From Sulfurimonas sp. UBA6014 (GTDB lineage Bacteria; Campylobacterota; Campylobacteria; Campylobacterales; Sulfurimonadaceae): DNA of 18,546 nucleotides. The stretch covers positions 13,944-32,489 of the forward strand of contig DJAA01000026.1 in NCBI GenBank assembly GCA_002428085.1, given 5' to 3'. The notes under the pieces were generated by a model. The model searched no databases, was not told where the DNA came from, and worked only from the letters and a program-made list of their open reading frames with translations. The position numbers and the translations under genes are program-made. Positions within the stretch are counted from its first letter, which is position 1. The number at the start of each line of letters is the position of its first letter. Shown here piece after piece: positions 1-7,900 of the stretch.

Positions 1-123
1 GGTAGGAAGGTTATGTTTTTCTAAAAAAGCTAAGTAAGTTTCATCTTCAAGCCATTTCAAGTTGCTAACTTCGGAGCTAAAGAGAAGTGTGGAAAATAGT
101 AAAAAGAGTAATATTCGTATCAA
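1..123 (-). CDS. Probable M23-family peptidoglycan peptidase (Csd3-like), 5' part only
   Basis: Only the first 41 codons are in the window; the gene continues past position 1. It reads from a TTG at 123-121 as MIRILLFLLFSTLLFSS followed by EVSNLKWLEDETYLAFLEKH, a short charged start, a hydrophobic core and an S-S-E cleavage-like site, so the product is exported. An in-frame TAG lies four codons upstream, no ATG is available, and AGGG sits about 8 bases before the TTG, so TTG is the start. The visible mature part (FLEKHNLP) resembles my recollection of the N-terminus of Csd3/PgpX-type M23 endopeptidases, which trim peptidoglycan crosslinks and set cell shape. No catalytic residue is visible. 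The assignment rests mainly on synteny: in H. pylori and C. jejuni an M23 peptidase gene lies beside pgbA-like and glcD genes. The coding call is firm; the function is inferred. Confidence 0.6.
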   Translation of the reverse strand, partial: MIRILLFLLFSTLLFSSEVSNLKWLEDETYLAFLEKHNLPT

Positions 124-166
124 ATCTGAACCCTAAAATAAAAAATTTAAAAACTCTAACAAAACT

Positions 167-196
167 TTGCTTAGTCTGAGGTTTGTTCGGTATAAT
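167..196 (+). promoter_or_regulatory. Sigma-70-type promoter of the pgbA-like/glcD unit
   Basis: A perfect TATAAT (191-196) is preceded, after an 18-base spacer, by TTGCTT (167-172). The start codon follows 32 bases downstream with an AAAGAG ribosome site at 214-219. It lies in the 105-base divergent gap between the peptidase-like gene and the pgbA-like gene. Campylobacterota often have a weak -35, so the -10 is the stronger evidence. Confidence 0.6.
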
Positions 197-228
197 CGCA
201 GAAATAAAATACTAAAGAGTGAAAAAAA

Positions 229-1023
229 ATGAAATATATATTGATATTATTATGGCTCGCTGTGGCGCTTTTTGCAGATACAGTTAAATCACCTATCGTA
301 ACACTCAACGAAAATACAGCAACGATAAACATAGAAAAAATCGACATCGGCATGAGCGGTTTTGTTGTTCATGCACTTGCAGAGACTCATAGCAGTATTT
401 TGAAAAGTGCGGTTGTAAAAAGTTTCGACGCGGATACAAAAATTGCCACTTTAGAGCTGAGTGATTTTGGTAAACTTGAAAATGATGCTTTGCCAAAAGG
501 GACATGGAAGGTAGCAGTTGGAGACACAGTCATCCTCGCTTTTGGCTACACAAGAGGGCTTTTAATCGCTCCAAGTGAAGAGATTTACTATAGAGTGACA
601 AAGGCTACAGAGCAATTGCAATGGGTTCATCCTGATATTTTTGCAACGATTCTCTCCTTTAATGGGCACCCAACACCGCTTAAAGAGGACTTCGATGATT
701 TCAGTGACTCAACTGCGGTGGGATTGGTATTTTTTTATTTGGATAAAAAACTTTTTACCCTTGATGCACAAAGTTTTGAGATTTTAAATATTTCAGAAGC
801 TCCTTTGGCTCAAGAGAGTGTGCTGCTCCCTTTTTACACAAGAGTCCCTGAGATACAAGCCGATTGGTGGGGAGAAGGGAGTGATGAGCTTGAAGCGTAT
901 GAGCCACACTATTATGAGTTGATGGTAAACTACAATAAAGGGAACAAAAAACTTTTTGACATCGTAAAAAATGGCGATGAAACGTTTCACTTTTTACTAA
1001 AAAAATTTGATATAAAGGGCTAG
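229..1023 (+). CDS. PgbA N-terminal-domain exported protein
   Basis: This 264-residue protein begins with a classical signal peptide (MKYILILLWLAVALFA, cleavage probably before DTVK), so it is periplasmic or surface-exposed. The mature part (about 18-225) resembles the N-terminal domain named after H. pylori plasminogen-binding protein PgbA (PF15436), with the segments IDIGMSGFVVH, DTVILAFGYTRGLLIAP and WVHPDIFATILSFNGHPTP. H. pylori PgbA, as I recall, is much longer and has a lysine-rich C-terminal tail linked to plasminogen binding. Here the protein stops soon after the domain, so a host-binding role is unlikely and the native role is unknown. Its stop is 2 bases before glcD and the pair share a promoter. 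The same order (peptidase, this gene, glcD) in pathogens and, it seems, in this environmental-type genome suggests an old envelope role. Confidence 0.72.
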   Translation: MKYILILLWLAVALFADTVKSPIVTLNENTATINIEKIDIGMSGFVVHALAETHSSILKSAVVKSFDADTKIATLELSDFGKLENDALPKGTWKVAVGDTVILAFGYTRGLLIAPSEEIYYRVTKATEQLQWVHPDIFATILSFNGHPTPLKEDFDDFSDSTAVGLVFFYLDKKLFTLDAQSFEILNISEAPLAQESVLLPFYTRVPEIQADWWGEGSDELEAYEPHYYELMVNYNKGNKKLFDIVKNGDETFHFLLKKFDIKG

Positions 1024-1025
1024 AC

Positions 1026-2411
1026 ATGATTGACAATAAACACTTAAAATATTTTGCTTCTGTAGTAGGTGATATAAATATTTACACCGATAAAGCGCAT
1101 CTCATTGCTTATTCTTACGATGCAACACGTGAGCATTTTGAGCCTGATGCGGTTGTTTTTCCAAGAGAGGAAGAGGACATTAGTAAGATTTTAAAATACT
1201 GTAACGAGCATCAAATCATCGTGGTTCCTCGCGGTGCGGGAAGCGGTTTTACAGGCGGCGCACTTCCGAGTTCTGGAGGTATTATCTTGGGTTTTGAAAA
1301 ACATATGAATAAAATCTTAGAGATAGATATGAAAAACATGGTAGCCGTCGTTCAGCCAGGAGTCATAAACATGGACTTACAGCGTGCAGTTGAAGCGGTC
1401 GGTCTTTTTTATCCGCCTGATCCTGCAAGTCAAGAATACTCTACTTTAGGCGGCAATGTCAGTGAAAACGCTGGTGGTATGCGTGCTGCAAAGTACGGTA
1501 TCACAAAAGATTATGTCATGGCAACGCGCGCAGTTTTACCAAATGGTGACATCATAAGAGCTGGAAAAAGAACCATTAAAGACGTTGCAGGCTACAACAT
1601 AAGCGGTATTCTTATCGCTTCAGAGGGGACTTTGGCAATTTTGAGCGAAATCACGCTCAAGCTTATTCCAAAACCTAAAATGACGAAGACGGCTATGGGG
1701 ATTTTTGCAAGTGTTCATGAAGCGATGGAAGCAGTGTATAAAACGATGGCAAGTGGCATCACTCCTGTTGCGATGGAGTTTTTGGATAACTTGACTATCC
1801 GTGCGGTTGAACAGACGTTTCACAAGGGTTTACCAGTTGATGCGGGCGCTTTGCTTGTGACAGATGTAGATGGAAATCTTGAAGAAGATTTAGACTTTCA
1901 ACTTGCGCAAATAGAAAAAGTTTTCCGTGAAAATGGATGTACTGAGTTTAAAATCGCAAAAAATGATGCCGAGGCAAAAGATATCTGGTTTGCCCGCCGC
2001 AACGCTTCCCCATCACTGAGTGTTTATGGCAGTAAAAAGCTCAATGAAGATGTCACAGTTCCGCGCTCGGCACTCCCTGAGTTGTTGGAGAGATTTTACG
2101 CCATCGCAGACAAATACAAGATAAAAATTCCGTGTTTTGGGCACACAGGCGATGGCAATGTTCATACAAATGTCATGGTTGATGGGAAAGACCCCGAGCA
2201 GGTAAAAATCGCTTACAAAGCCATAGAAGAGGTTTTTCAAGCCACAATTGATATGGGCGGGACACTCTCAGGTGAACACGGCATAGGGCTTGCAAAAGCA
2301 CCCTATATGCATATGGCTTTTAGTGATGAGGAGATGAATTTATTCAAGTCTATCAAAAAAGCGTTTGACCCGAACAATATTTTAAACCCTGCAAAAATGG
2401 GGCTAAATTAA
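1026..2411 (+). CDS. glcD: FAD-linked oxidase, GlcD family (glycolate/D-lactate dehydrogenase subunit)
   Basis: The 461 residues match the usual GlcD length. The N-terminal half is the PCMH-type FAD-binding domain: PRGAGSGFTGGA at 68-79 for the pyrophosphate, YPPDPASQEYSTLGGNVSEN from 129, and DVAGYNISG near 186. The C-terminal half is the FAD-oxidase C domain with FGHTGDGNVHTN (371-382) and SGEHGIGLAK (415-424), where substrate-contacting residues lie in this family. It oxidises a 2-hydroxy acid (glycolate or D-lactate) to the keto acid and passes electrons on, probably through a partner Fe-S protein that is not in the window. There is no signal peptide, so it is cytoplasmic or membrane-peripheral. 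The ATG lies 2 bases after the pgbA-like stop with AAAGGG just upstream, consistent with a two-gene operon. The family is clear; the exact substrate cannot be read from the sequence. Confidence 0.9.
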   Translation: MIDNKHLKYFASVVGDINIYTDKAHLIAYSYDATREHFEPDAVVFPREEEDISKILKYCNEHQIIVVPRGAGSGFTGGALPSSGGIILGFEKHMNKILEIDMKNMVAVVQPGVINMDLQRAVEAVGLFYPPDPASQEYSTLGGNVSENAGGMRAAKYGITKDYVMATRAVLPNGDIIRAGKRTIKDVAGYNISGILIASEGTLAILSEITLKLIPKPKMTKTAMGIFASVHEAMEAVYKTMASGITPVAMEFLDNLTIRAVEQTFHKGLPVDAGALLVTDVDGNLEEDLDFQLAQIEKVFRENGCTEFKIAKNDAEAKDIWFARRNASPSLSVYGSKKLNEDVTVPRSALPELLERFYAIADKYKIKIPCFGHTGDGNVHTNVMVDGKDPEQVKIAYKAIEEVFQATIDMGGTLSGEHGIGLAKAPYMHMAFSDEEMNLFKSIKKAFDPNNILNPAKMGLN

Positions 2412-2484
2412 ATCCTGAATGTGCTGCTTTAGCTGAACCTTTTTTGGTGAGACTAAAGTCACACATCCGATAGAGGTGAGCAAA

Positions 2485-3321
2485 ATGCAAATAAATCAAG
2501 AAAAACTCCACCATTTTTACAGACATGCGCGATTTTTTATGGGTACTTTTTTTGATAAAGAGCTCTCTCTTTTTGCTGCGAGCCTGAGTTTTTATACTAT
2601 TTTTACTATTATCCCACTTTTGCTGATAATGCTCACACTTTTAACTTCATTACCGAGTTTTGCAGAGTATTATGAGATTATTAAAGCATTTATTTTCTCA
2701 AATCTTATGCCGGTAAATTCTGAGTCTGTTATGGGACACATTGATGGTTTTTTGGAAAATTCTGCAAAGATGGGCGTCATAGGACTTGGGATGGTTTTGG
2801 TCGCTTCTCTTTTGTTTTTCAAAAATTTTGAATTCATCGCAAACAAAATTTTTCATGCAAAACAAAGAACTCTTTGGGAATCGGTGACAACGTACTGGAC
2901 TCTGCTTACGCTCACTCCCATCGCACTTGGAGTCTCGTTTTATATAACAGGCTATGTAGCAAATCTTGTCGCTTCTCATGAGCTCACTTCAGGGCTCAAT
3001 ATCCTTCCCTACATCCCTTATGTTATCATCTGGGCTTTGTTTTTTCTCATATTTCAAATAGGGGCAAATATCAAAGTCAATCCAAAAGCCTCACTTATAA
3101 GCTCTTTTGTCATATCCATCATTTTTAGTATCTCCAAAAATGCGTTTATTTACTATGTGTTTTTCAACAAATCCTACACAACGATGTATGGCTCTTTTGC
3201 CACTCTCATGTTTTTATTTTTATGGATATATGTCTCATGGATTATTTTTATCTACGGTTTGAAGCTATGTTACATGATACATCGCGTATACGAAAATAGA
3301 GAAGCTGTAAAAAAGAAGTAG
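2485..3321 (+). CDS. YihY/BrkB-family inner membrane protein
   Basis: This 278-residue polytopic protein has about six hydrophobic segments and the conserved C-terminal stretch YGSFATLMFLFLWIYVSW typical of the YihY/virulence factor BrkB family (PF03631). These proteins were once called ribonuclease BN, but the RNase activity belongs to a different gene and the transport role is unsettled. The N-terminal LSLFAASLSFYTIFTIIPLL is the other typical signature. I chose the ATG at 2485 because AGAGG (2472-2476) lies 8 bases upstream; the GTG at 2476 would overlap that ribosome site. The gap from glcD is 73 bases, so it may be expressed separately. Its last 57 bases overlap the 3' end of comEC tail to tail. 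Confidence 0.85.
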   Translation: MQINQEKLHHFYRHARFFMGTFFDKELSLFAASLSFYTIFTIIPLLLIMLTLLTSLPSFAEYYEIIKAFIFSNLMPVNSESVMGHIDGFLENSAKMGVIGLGMVLVASLLFFKNFEFIANKIFHAKQRTLWESVTTYWTLLTLTPIALGVSFYITGYVANLVASHELTSGLNILPYIPYVIIWALFFLIFQIGANIKVNPKASLISSFVISIIFSISKNAFIYYVFFNKSYTTMYGSFATLMFLFLWIYVSWIIFIYGLKLCYMIHRVYENREAVKKK

Positions 3322-4542
3322 CCACATAAAATACTTTTTCCACATACCAAGAAAAGAGAGGATTATGTGTAAATAGAGCCATTCAATTGGGATTGGTATG
3401 GTATTTTGAACTTTTCCTAGTGTCATGAAGCTCTCTAAAAGCGTGTCAAATAAATCTGCAAAACCGATGAAGTGCAACAATATACTTAAGGGATAAAAGG
3501 GGGTAAAAAGTGTTGTCCAGAGGATAGAGAGGGGATGGAGAAAACTAAAAGTTCCAAAGATTGCCAAAGAAAATGGGAGCATAAGCAGATAAACAAAAAA
3601 AGGGAGAAGGAAAAATTGCCAATATTTATTGAGCTGTTTGAAGTGGATAAGAAATAAAAAAATGTAAAAAACACCACTTACTGAAAGCCAAAATCCTAGT
3701 GAAAAAAAGAGTCTAGGAAAAAGGCTCAAAAGTAATAAGACGCTGAGTAAAAGTGTCTGCATGGAGACTATTTTCATCCCTCTGTCGTAAAGAATAAAAC
3801 CTATAAGAAGCATCGCAAAAGCACGTAAAAGCGAAGGGGGTGCGTCTAAAAAAAGGACATATACAAGAAGGGTAGAAGCTACTAAAACAAATAAGTCGCT
3901 TTTTGCATTTCTATAGGGGAAATAGCGGTCTTGAAAAAATTTGTAAGGGGTTTTGAGCAAAAAGAAAAGCAGCGCACTCAATACTCCTAGATGAAAACCG
4001 CTAATGGCTAAAAGGTGCGATACTCCTAGGTTTGAAAAGAGCGTTTGCAACTCTCTCTCTAACGGTGCAGCGGTGTAGAGGGCTTGGTAAATATTTGCAA
4101 TCGCAGCATTGTTATGCGCTTGAGAGAGATGCGCATCTAGTTTGTTTCTGAGACTTTGCGATTTATCTACTTGAAGGACTATGCTACGGGCATAAAAGCT
4201 TGTGAAATACTCATGAAACGTCACCGCATCGGCAAAAATGATGAGCTGCAATTTTTTGCCTTTGACCTGTGTGAAGTTTTTGCTCACGGTTGTGTAAAAA
4301 GAGAAACCTTTGTCAGATTTGAGTTTGAGCACTTGATAGGATTTTAGTTTGCCTCTTTTTGTCTCTTTAGTTTTTGTGTACTGTTTTAAAACGGTAGCAT
4401 CCACTATGCATGAGTCGAAGTAAGTGAGTTTTTTGTAGTTTTGATATTCGATGAGAAGAGCGTAGGTTAAGATAAATCCACAAGCTAAAAGGAAGAGAAA
4501 AAAGTCTCTCTTTAAGGGGAAGAGAGAGACTTTTTGTAACAT
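3265..4542 (-). CDS. comEC: ComEC/Rec2-family DNA uptake channel, short form
   Basis: The 425 residues carry the competence domain (PF03772), with the hallmark GVSHLLAISGFHLGVL near 173-188 and PSLLRAFAML around 235, followed by many membrane-spanning segments. ComEC forms the inner-membrane channel that carries single-stranded DNA into the cytoplasm during natural transformation. An N-terminal membrane segment precedes a soluble beta-rich region (about 40-130). The protein ends soon after the last membrane helix, so the C-terminal metallo-beta-lactamase nuclease domain of B. subtilis ComEC is absent; short forms are usual in Campylobacterota. The ATG follows the dnaB stop by three A bases with no separate Shine-Dalgarno sequence, so translation is probably coupled to dnaB. 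Its end overlaps the YihY gene by 57 bases on the opposite strand. Confidence 0.88.
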   Translation of the reverse strand: MLQKVSLFPLKRDFFLFLLACGFILTYALLIEYQNYKKLTYFDSCIVDATVLKQYTKTKETKRGKLKSYQVLKLKSDKGFSFYTTVSKNFTQVKGKKLQLIIFADAVTFHEYFTSFYARSIVLQVDKSQSLRNKLDAHLSQAHNNAAIANIYQALYTAAPLERELQTLFSNLGVSHLLAISGFHLGVLSALLFFLLKTPYKFFQDRYFPYRNAKSDLFVLVASTLLVYVLFLDAPPSLLRAFAMLLIGFILYDRGMKIVSMQTLLLSVLLLLSLFPRLFFSLGFWLSVSGVFYIFLFLIHFKQLNKYWQFFLLPFFVYLLMLPFSLAIFGTFSFLHPLSILWTTLFTPFYPLSILLHFIGFADLFDTLLESFMTLGKVQNTIPIPIEWLYLHIILSFLGMWKKYFMWLLLFYSFSIFVYAMYHVT

Positions 4543-4545
4543 TTT

Positions 4546-5997
4546 TTACAGAGTCGGCATTGAAAAAGAGGATTCGCCCATATCGATGTGTGCAGAGCGA
4601 GTGTCTATGTTTTCATAAACAGTTTCAACTCCTGCAGAGAATTTTTGTGCATCAACAAAGCGGGTGAGTTTTTTCTGAAAGACAAGTTTGACATGTCCCG
4701 TTGGACCGTTGCGCTGCTTGCCTATGATGATTTCAGCCTCTTCTTCTTCTTTTTCTATATACGAAGTGATGAACTCTTTGCCCTCTGTTTTTGCCGCTTT
4801 TTCACGCTCTTTCTCCTCTTTATAGAGGTAAACATCATCACGGTAGACGAACAAAATGATATCCGCATCTTGCTCAATAGAGCCCGATTCACGGATATCA
4901 CTGAGCATCGGGCGCTTGTCGTTTCTGGACTCTAGCCCGCGGTTAAGCTGTGAGAGGGCGACGATGGGCATCTCAAGTTCACGAGCGAGCATCTTAAGCC
5001 CACGTGAAATCTCTGAGACTTGTAAGTGTCTATCTTGGCTCCCCACACCTTGCATGATTTGCAAGTAGTCGATGACGGCTATCTCTATCTCGGGGTGTTG
5101 ATTTTTGAGTTTTCTGAGTTTTGAGCGAAGTTGGTTGATGTTGATACTACCTTGGTCGTCTACAAAAAGTTTGGCGCTGTTCATTTTGTTAATCGCACTG
5201 TTTAAATTGCTCCACTGGTCATCGCCCAAGTCACCCAAGCGAAGTTGCTGAAGCGGGATAGAAGTTTGGATACTCAAAAGTCTCAGCATGAGTTGTTCTG
5301 CTGGCATCTCAAGAGAGAAAAAAGCGACCCCTTTGCCTTGGACTATCAGGTTGTTTACCGTGTTTAAAATGAAGCTAGTTTTGCCCATGGCGGGTCTTGC
5401 CGCGATGATGACGAGGTCGCCTTTACCAAAACCCGTAGTCATTTTATTTAAATCATGAAAGCCTGTGTCAACGCCTACAAGAACGGTATTTCCACGAGCT
5501 TTCATCTCTTTGATGTACGCCATGGTGTCAAATGTCATAGTCGGCGAGTCTTTAAAATCGCTTGTTTGGTTGTCGCGCGTTATTTCGTAAAGTTTTCTCT
5601 CCACGATGTCTATGACCTCGGCACTGGAGAGTTGCTCTTCAACGGTGACTCTTTTTATCTCGGTTGTCAGTGTTAAAAGATGGCGTTTGAGCGATTTGTC
5701 TTTGACTTCATTGACATAAGCTTTTGTGTTTGAAATAGGGTTTGCAGATAAAATCTCAAGCATAACCTGCTCGTCAAATTTTTTCATCTTCATGAGCTCT
5801 TTTTTGATAAACTCTTCATCAATAGGCTCATCTTTTTGTAAAAGCGTCGTCATGACTTGAAAAATATCTTGGTGCGCAGGAAGGTAAAAATCCTCTTTTT
5901 TTAAAGTAGAACTCAGCGCATCAAACTGCTGCGGCTCAAAAACAATGGAGCTTAAAATAGAGCGTTCAAACGCTAAGTTGTAGAGGTTGTCTTGCAT
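4546..5997 (-). CDS. dnaB: Replicative DNA helicase DnaB
   Basis: This 483-residue protein has the DnaB N-terminal domain (about 5-105), a linker, and the RecA-fold ATPase domain. Visible motifs are Walker A ARPAMGKTS (200-208), SLEMP with the catalytic Glu (about 230), Walker B IAVIDYLQIM (306-315), ALSQLNR (347-353) and the KQRNGPTG arginine-finger region (427-434). It unwinds DNA at the replication fork as a hexameric ring and recruits primase. A highly charged segment rich in Lys and Glu (about 391-422) interrupts the usual distance between FVYRDD and the EIIIGKQRNG strand; H. pylori DnaB is also known for an extra C-terminal insertion. Its ATG directly follows the ispG stop with no gap, and comEC starts 3 bases after its own stop. 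ispG, dnaB and comEC are therefore almost certainly cotranscribed. Confidence 0.96.
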   Translation of the reverse strand: MQDNLYNLAFERSILSSIVFEPQQFDALSSTLKKEDFYLPAHQDIFQVMTTLLQKDEPIDEEFIKKELMKMKKFDEQVMLEILSANPISNTKAYVNEVKDKSLKRHLLTLTTEIKRVTVEEQLSSAEVIDIVERKLYEITRDNQTSDFKDSPTMTFDTMAYIKEMKARGNTVLVGVDTGFHDLNKMTTGFGKGDLVIIAARPAMGKTSFILNTVNNLIVQGKGVAFFSLEMPAEQLMLRLLSIQTSIPLQQLRLGDLGDDQWSNLNSAINKMNSAKLFVDDQGSININQLRSKLRKLKNQHPEIEIAVIDYLQIMQGVGSQDRHLQVSEISRGLKMLARELEMPIVALSQLNRGLESRNDKRPMLSDIRESGSIEQDADIILFVYRDDVYLYKEEKEREKAAKTEGKEFITSYIEKEEEEAEIIIGKQRNGPTGHVKLVFQKKLTRFVDAQKFSAGVETVYENIDTRSAHIDMGESSFSMPTL

Positions 5998-7059
5998 CTA
6001 TTTTGATGCCTCTGCCATTTTTTCTACTTCTTGTACAAATCTCTCAACAAGCTCATGCTCATCGAGGTTTGCGACTACTTCGCCTTTGACCATGATGAGC
6101 CCTTTTCCTTTTCCATACGCGATGGCGACATCGGCGTGGGCGGCTTCGCCTATGGCGTTTACTACGCAGCCCATGACGGAGACATTGAGCGGTGTTTTTA
6201 TGTGCGCGGTACGTTTTTCTATCTGTGCAACAGCTGAGACTAAGTCTGCTTCGATGCGTCCGCAGGTCGGGCAAGAGATGATGTTTAAGCCATCAGGAAG
6301 AGCGCCGCTGTCTTTTAAAATGGCACGGGCTACTTTTATCTCTTCTTCGAGTTCGCCTGTGATGCTCACACGCATAGTGTCGCCAATCCCCTCAAGTAAA
6401 AGCGTTCCAAGTCCGATGGCACTTTTGACGGTGGCATGAAAAATAGTTCCTGCTTCCGTTACGCCAAGGTGAAACGGGTAGTTGTTTTTTGGACGTAACA
6501 TTCTATAGGCTGCAACGGTTCTTTGGACGTCACTGGCTTTGAGAGAGATTTTGATGTCGCTAAATCCCAAGTCTTCGAGAAATTTTATGTTGTACTCAGC
6601 GGAGGCTACCATCGCTTCTGCGGTTGGACCGTATTTGTTGTCAAACTCTTTTTCCAAACTCCCTGAATTGACACCGATACGAATAGGAATATTTCGCTCT
6701 TGGCACGCTTTTACGACCTCTCTGACCTTCTCTTTTGAACCAATATTTCCTGGATTTATCCGTATGCAGTCAACAACTTCTGCGGCAATAAGAGCCAGTT
6801 TATGGTTGAAGTGAATATCTGCAACAAGCGGAAGCGAGATTTGCTCTTTTATGGACTTGAGAGCAAGAGCATCTTTCATGTCGGGAACCGCGACTCTTAC
6901 AATGTCACACCCTGCAAAATGGAGCCTGTTTATCTGTGCAACCGTAGCAGCGACATCGTGCGTATTTGAGAATGTCATAGACTGCACAGAAATTGGTGCA
7001 TCACCACCGACAGGGACATGACCGACGAAAATTTGTTTAGTAGGGATTCTTGTTATCAT
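5998..7059 (-). CDS. ispG: 4-hydroxy-3-methylbut-2-enyl-diphosphate synthase IspG
   Basis: This 353-residue enzyme belongs to the non-mevalonate (MEP) isoprenoid pathway, where it converts methylerythritol cyclodiphosphate to HMBPP using a 4Fe-4S cluster. The cluster ligands are visible: Cys263 and Cys266 in ISCPTCGR, Cys298 and Glu305 in VMGCVVNAIGE. The spacing (3, 32, 7) matches the E. coli ligands. The N-terminal TIM-barrel region is full-length, with APISVQSMT near 22-29 and RINPGNIGS at 100-108. No obvious Shine-Dalgarno sequence precedes the ATG. The 51 bases upstream, before the DUF2202 stop, are A/T-rich and hold no promoter I can call firmly. It heads the ispG-dnaB-comEC unit; the isoprenoid product feeds quinone and undecaprenyl synthesis rather than replication, so the operon link is not functional in an obvious way. 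Confidence 0.96.
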   Translation of the reverse strand: MITRIPTKQIFVGHVPVGGDAPISVQSMTFSNTHDVAATVAQINRLHFAGCDIVRVAVPDMKDALALKSIKEQISLPLVADIHFNHKLALIAAEVVDCIRINPGNIGSKEKVREVVKACQERNIPIRIGVNSGSLEKEFDNKYGPTAEAMVASAEYNIKFLEDLGFSDIKISLKASDVQRTVAAYRMLRPKNNYPFHLGVTEAGTIFHATVKSAIGLGTLLLEGIGDTMRVSITGELEEEIKVARAILKDSGALPDGLNIISCPTCGRIEADLVSAVAQIEKRTAHIKTPLNVSVMGCVVNAIGEAAHADVAIAYGKGKGLIMVKGEVVANLDEHELVERFVQEVEKMAEASK

Positions 7060-7110
7060 AAAAAAGATTTTAGCTTTTTTGGTATAAAAGAGTCCTTATG
7101 GAACTTTTTG

Positions 7111-7848
7111 TTAATTTTGTCCGTTTGCATTTTGAGGATACTCTGGATGGCAATAGAGCGCTCCTAAAACACAACACCCCTCAGTAACACCGATGTTTTT
7201 GAGTCCTTTGTCAAACGCCCAATAGTGTGCATAACTTCCATCTCTTAAAAAGTTAAAAACTTCAGTGACATCGACTGCATTGGATGCTTGGGCTAAGAGG
7301 ATATCTGCATCTAAGTCATTGATGTCCGTTACTTCAACCATGCAGCCAACTTCCAGTGCTTTTTGATCAGACTCTTGCCCGATAAGGATGAGTGCATCGT
7401 ACAAATCTTGAATAGCTTGAATGTCGTACACCCCCGCTTGCATATTTTCGATGGCGGTATCTTTGTATTGAAGTGGTGGCATATCAACATTTGTGAAGTC
7501 TGCATCGCTTGAGATGTACTTTTGTATCAGAAGCTGTACGGCTGTAATATGTTGATACTCTCCATTCACAGCGATGTTTCTAAACTGCATAAGGGGTGAA
7601 GTTTCATAAAGTTTGTTGTAGACATCATACGCCAATCTCTCTTCATTGCCCATATAAGCTAAAGTGTTTTTGAGTTCTTGCGTGAGGTTTGAATCTACCC
7701 CAGAGAGAGCCGTCTCAACTGTTTGAGGGAGAGTTGTGGTTGTGGGCGATGTATTGTCAAAGCCTTGCTGTGTCCCTTCGCTCTCTCCACAACCGCTTAG
7801 TAAAAATAGGGTGAGAGTAGATGAAAGTAGTAATGTTGCTGTTTTGAT
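7111..7848 (-). CDS. DUF2202 lipoprotein with apparent ATC start codon
   Basis: The protein is 245 residues if initiated at ATC (7848-7846). The N-terminus then reads xKTATLLLSSTLTLFLLSGC, a complete lipoprotein signal with Cys20 as the lipidated residue. A Thr/Ser/Gln-rich linker follows (about 21-58), then a ferritin-like DUF2202 domain (PF09968) from about 59. Family-like segments are ERLAYDVYNKLYE, HITAVQLLIQKY, ALEVGCMVEVTDINDLD and FLRDGSYAHYWAF. DUF2202 proteins are helical and of unproven function. AAAGGAG (7860-7854) lies 5 bases before the ATC. No ATG, GTG or TTG exists in frame between an upstream TGA (7914-7912) and the ATG at 7653, which would delete the signal and linker. It lies 103 bases downstream of the TonB receptor on the same strand, behind a strong hairpin. 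The coding frame is firm; the start is unusual. Confidence 0.8.
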   Translation of the reverse strand: MKTATLLLSSTLTLFLLSGCGESEGTQQGFDNTSPTTTTLPQTVETALSGVDSNLTQELKNTLAYMGNEERLAYDVYNKLYETSPLMQFRNIAVNGEYQHITAVQLLIQKYISSDADFTNVDMPPLQYKDTAIENMQAGVYDIQAIQDLYDALILIGQESDQKALEVGCMVEVTDINDLDADILLAQASNAVDVTEVFNFLRDGSYAHYWAFDKGLKNIGVTEGCCVLGALYCHPEYPQNANGQN

Positions 7849-7853
7849 GGGAG

Positions 7854-7860
7854 CTCCTTT
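7854..7860 (-). promoter_or_regulatory. Ribosome binding site that fixes the ATC start of the DUF2202 gene
   Basis: AAAGGAG is a near-perfect anti-16S match, with five bases (CTCCC) between it and ATC AAA ACA. No other initiation-capable codon lies at a usable distance, so this site is the main argument for initiation at ATC or for a recently lost ATG. Confidence 0.7.
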
Positions 7861-7900
7861 GATATTTTGAAGGTCGCATTGTATGCAAAGAGTGTGAGTG

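Noticed and set aside
2476..2484. GTG at 2476 as start of the YihY-type gene
   Set aside because: It overlaps the AGAGG ribosome site that is correctly spaced for the ATG at 2485, so the ATG was used.
2405..2490. Short minus-strand open frame through the glcD-yihY gap ending in SPKKVQLKQHIQDLI
   Set aside because: It is about 26 codons, has no ribosome site or recognisable family and overlaps both neighbouring genes; probably chance.
5987..6814. Plus-strand open frames opposite ispG (150 and 91 codons)
   Set aside because: These are shadow frames of a strongly conserved gene on the other strand, with low-complexity Ser-rich translations.
7111..7653. ATG at 7653 as the start of the DUF2202 gene
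   Set aside because: It would drop a perfect lipoprotein signal and linker and begins inside the conserved AYMGNEERLAYDVY region. The strong ribosome site is at 7860-7854.
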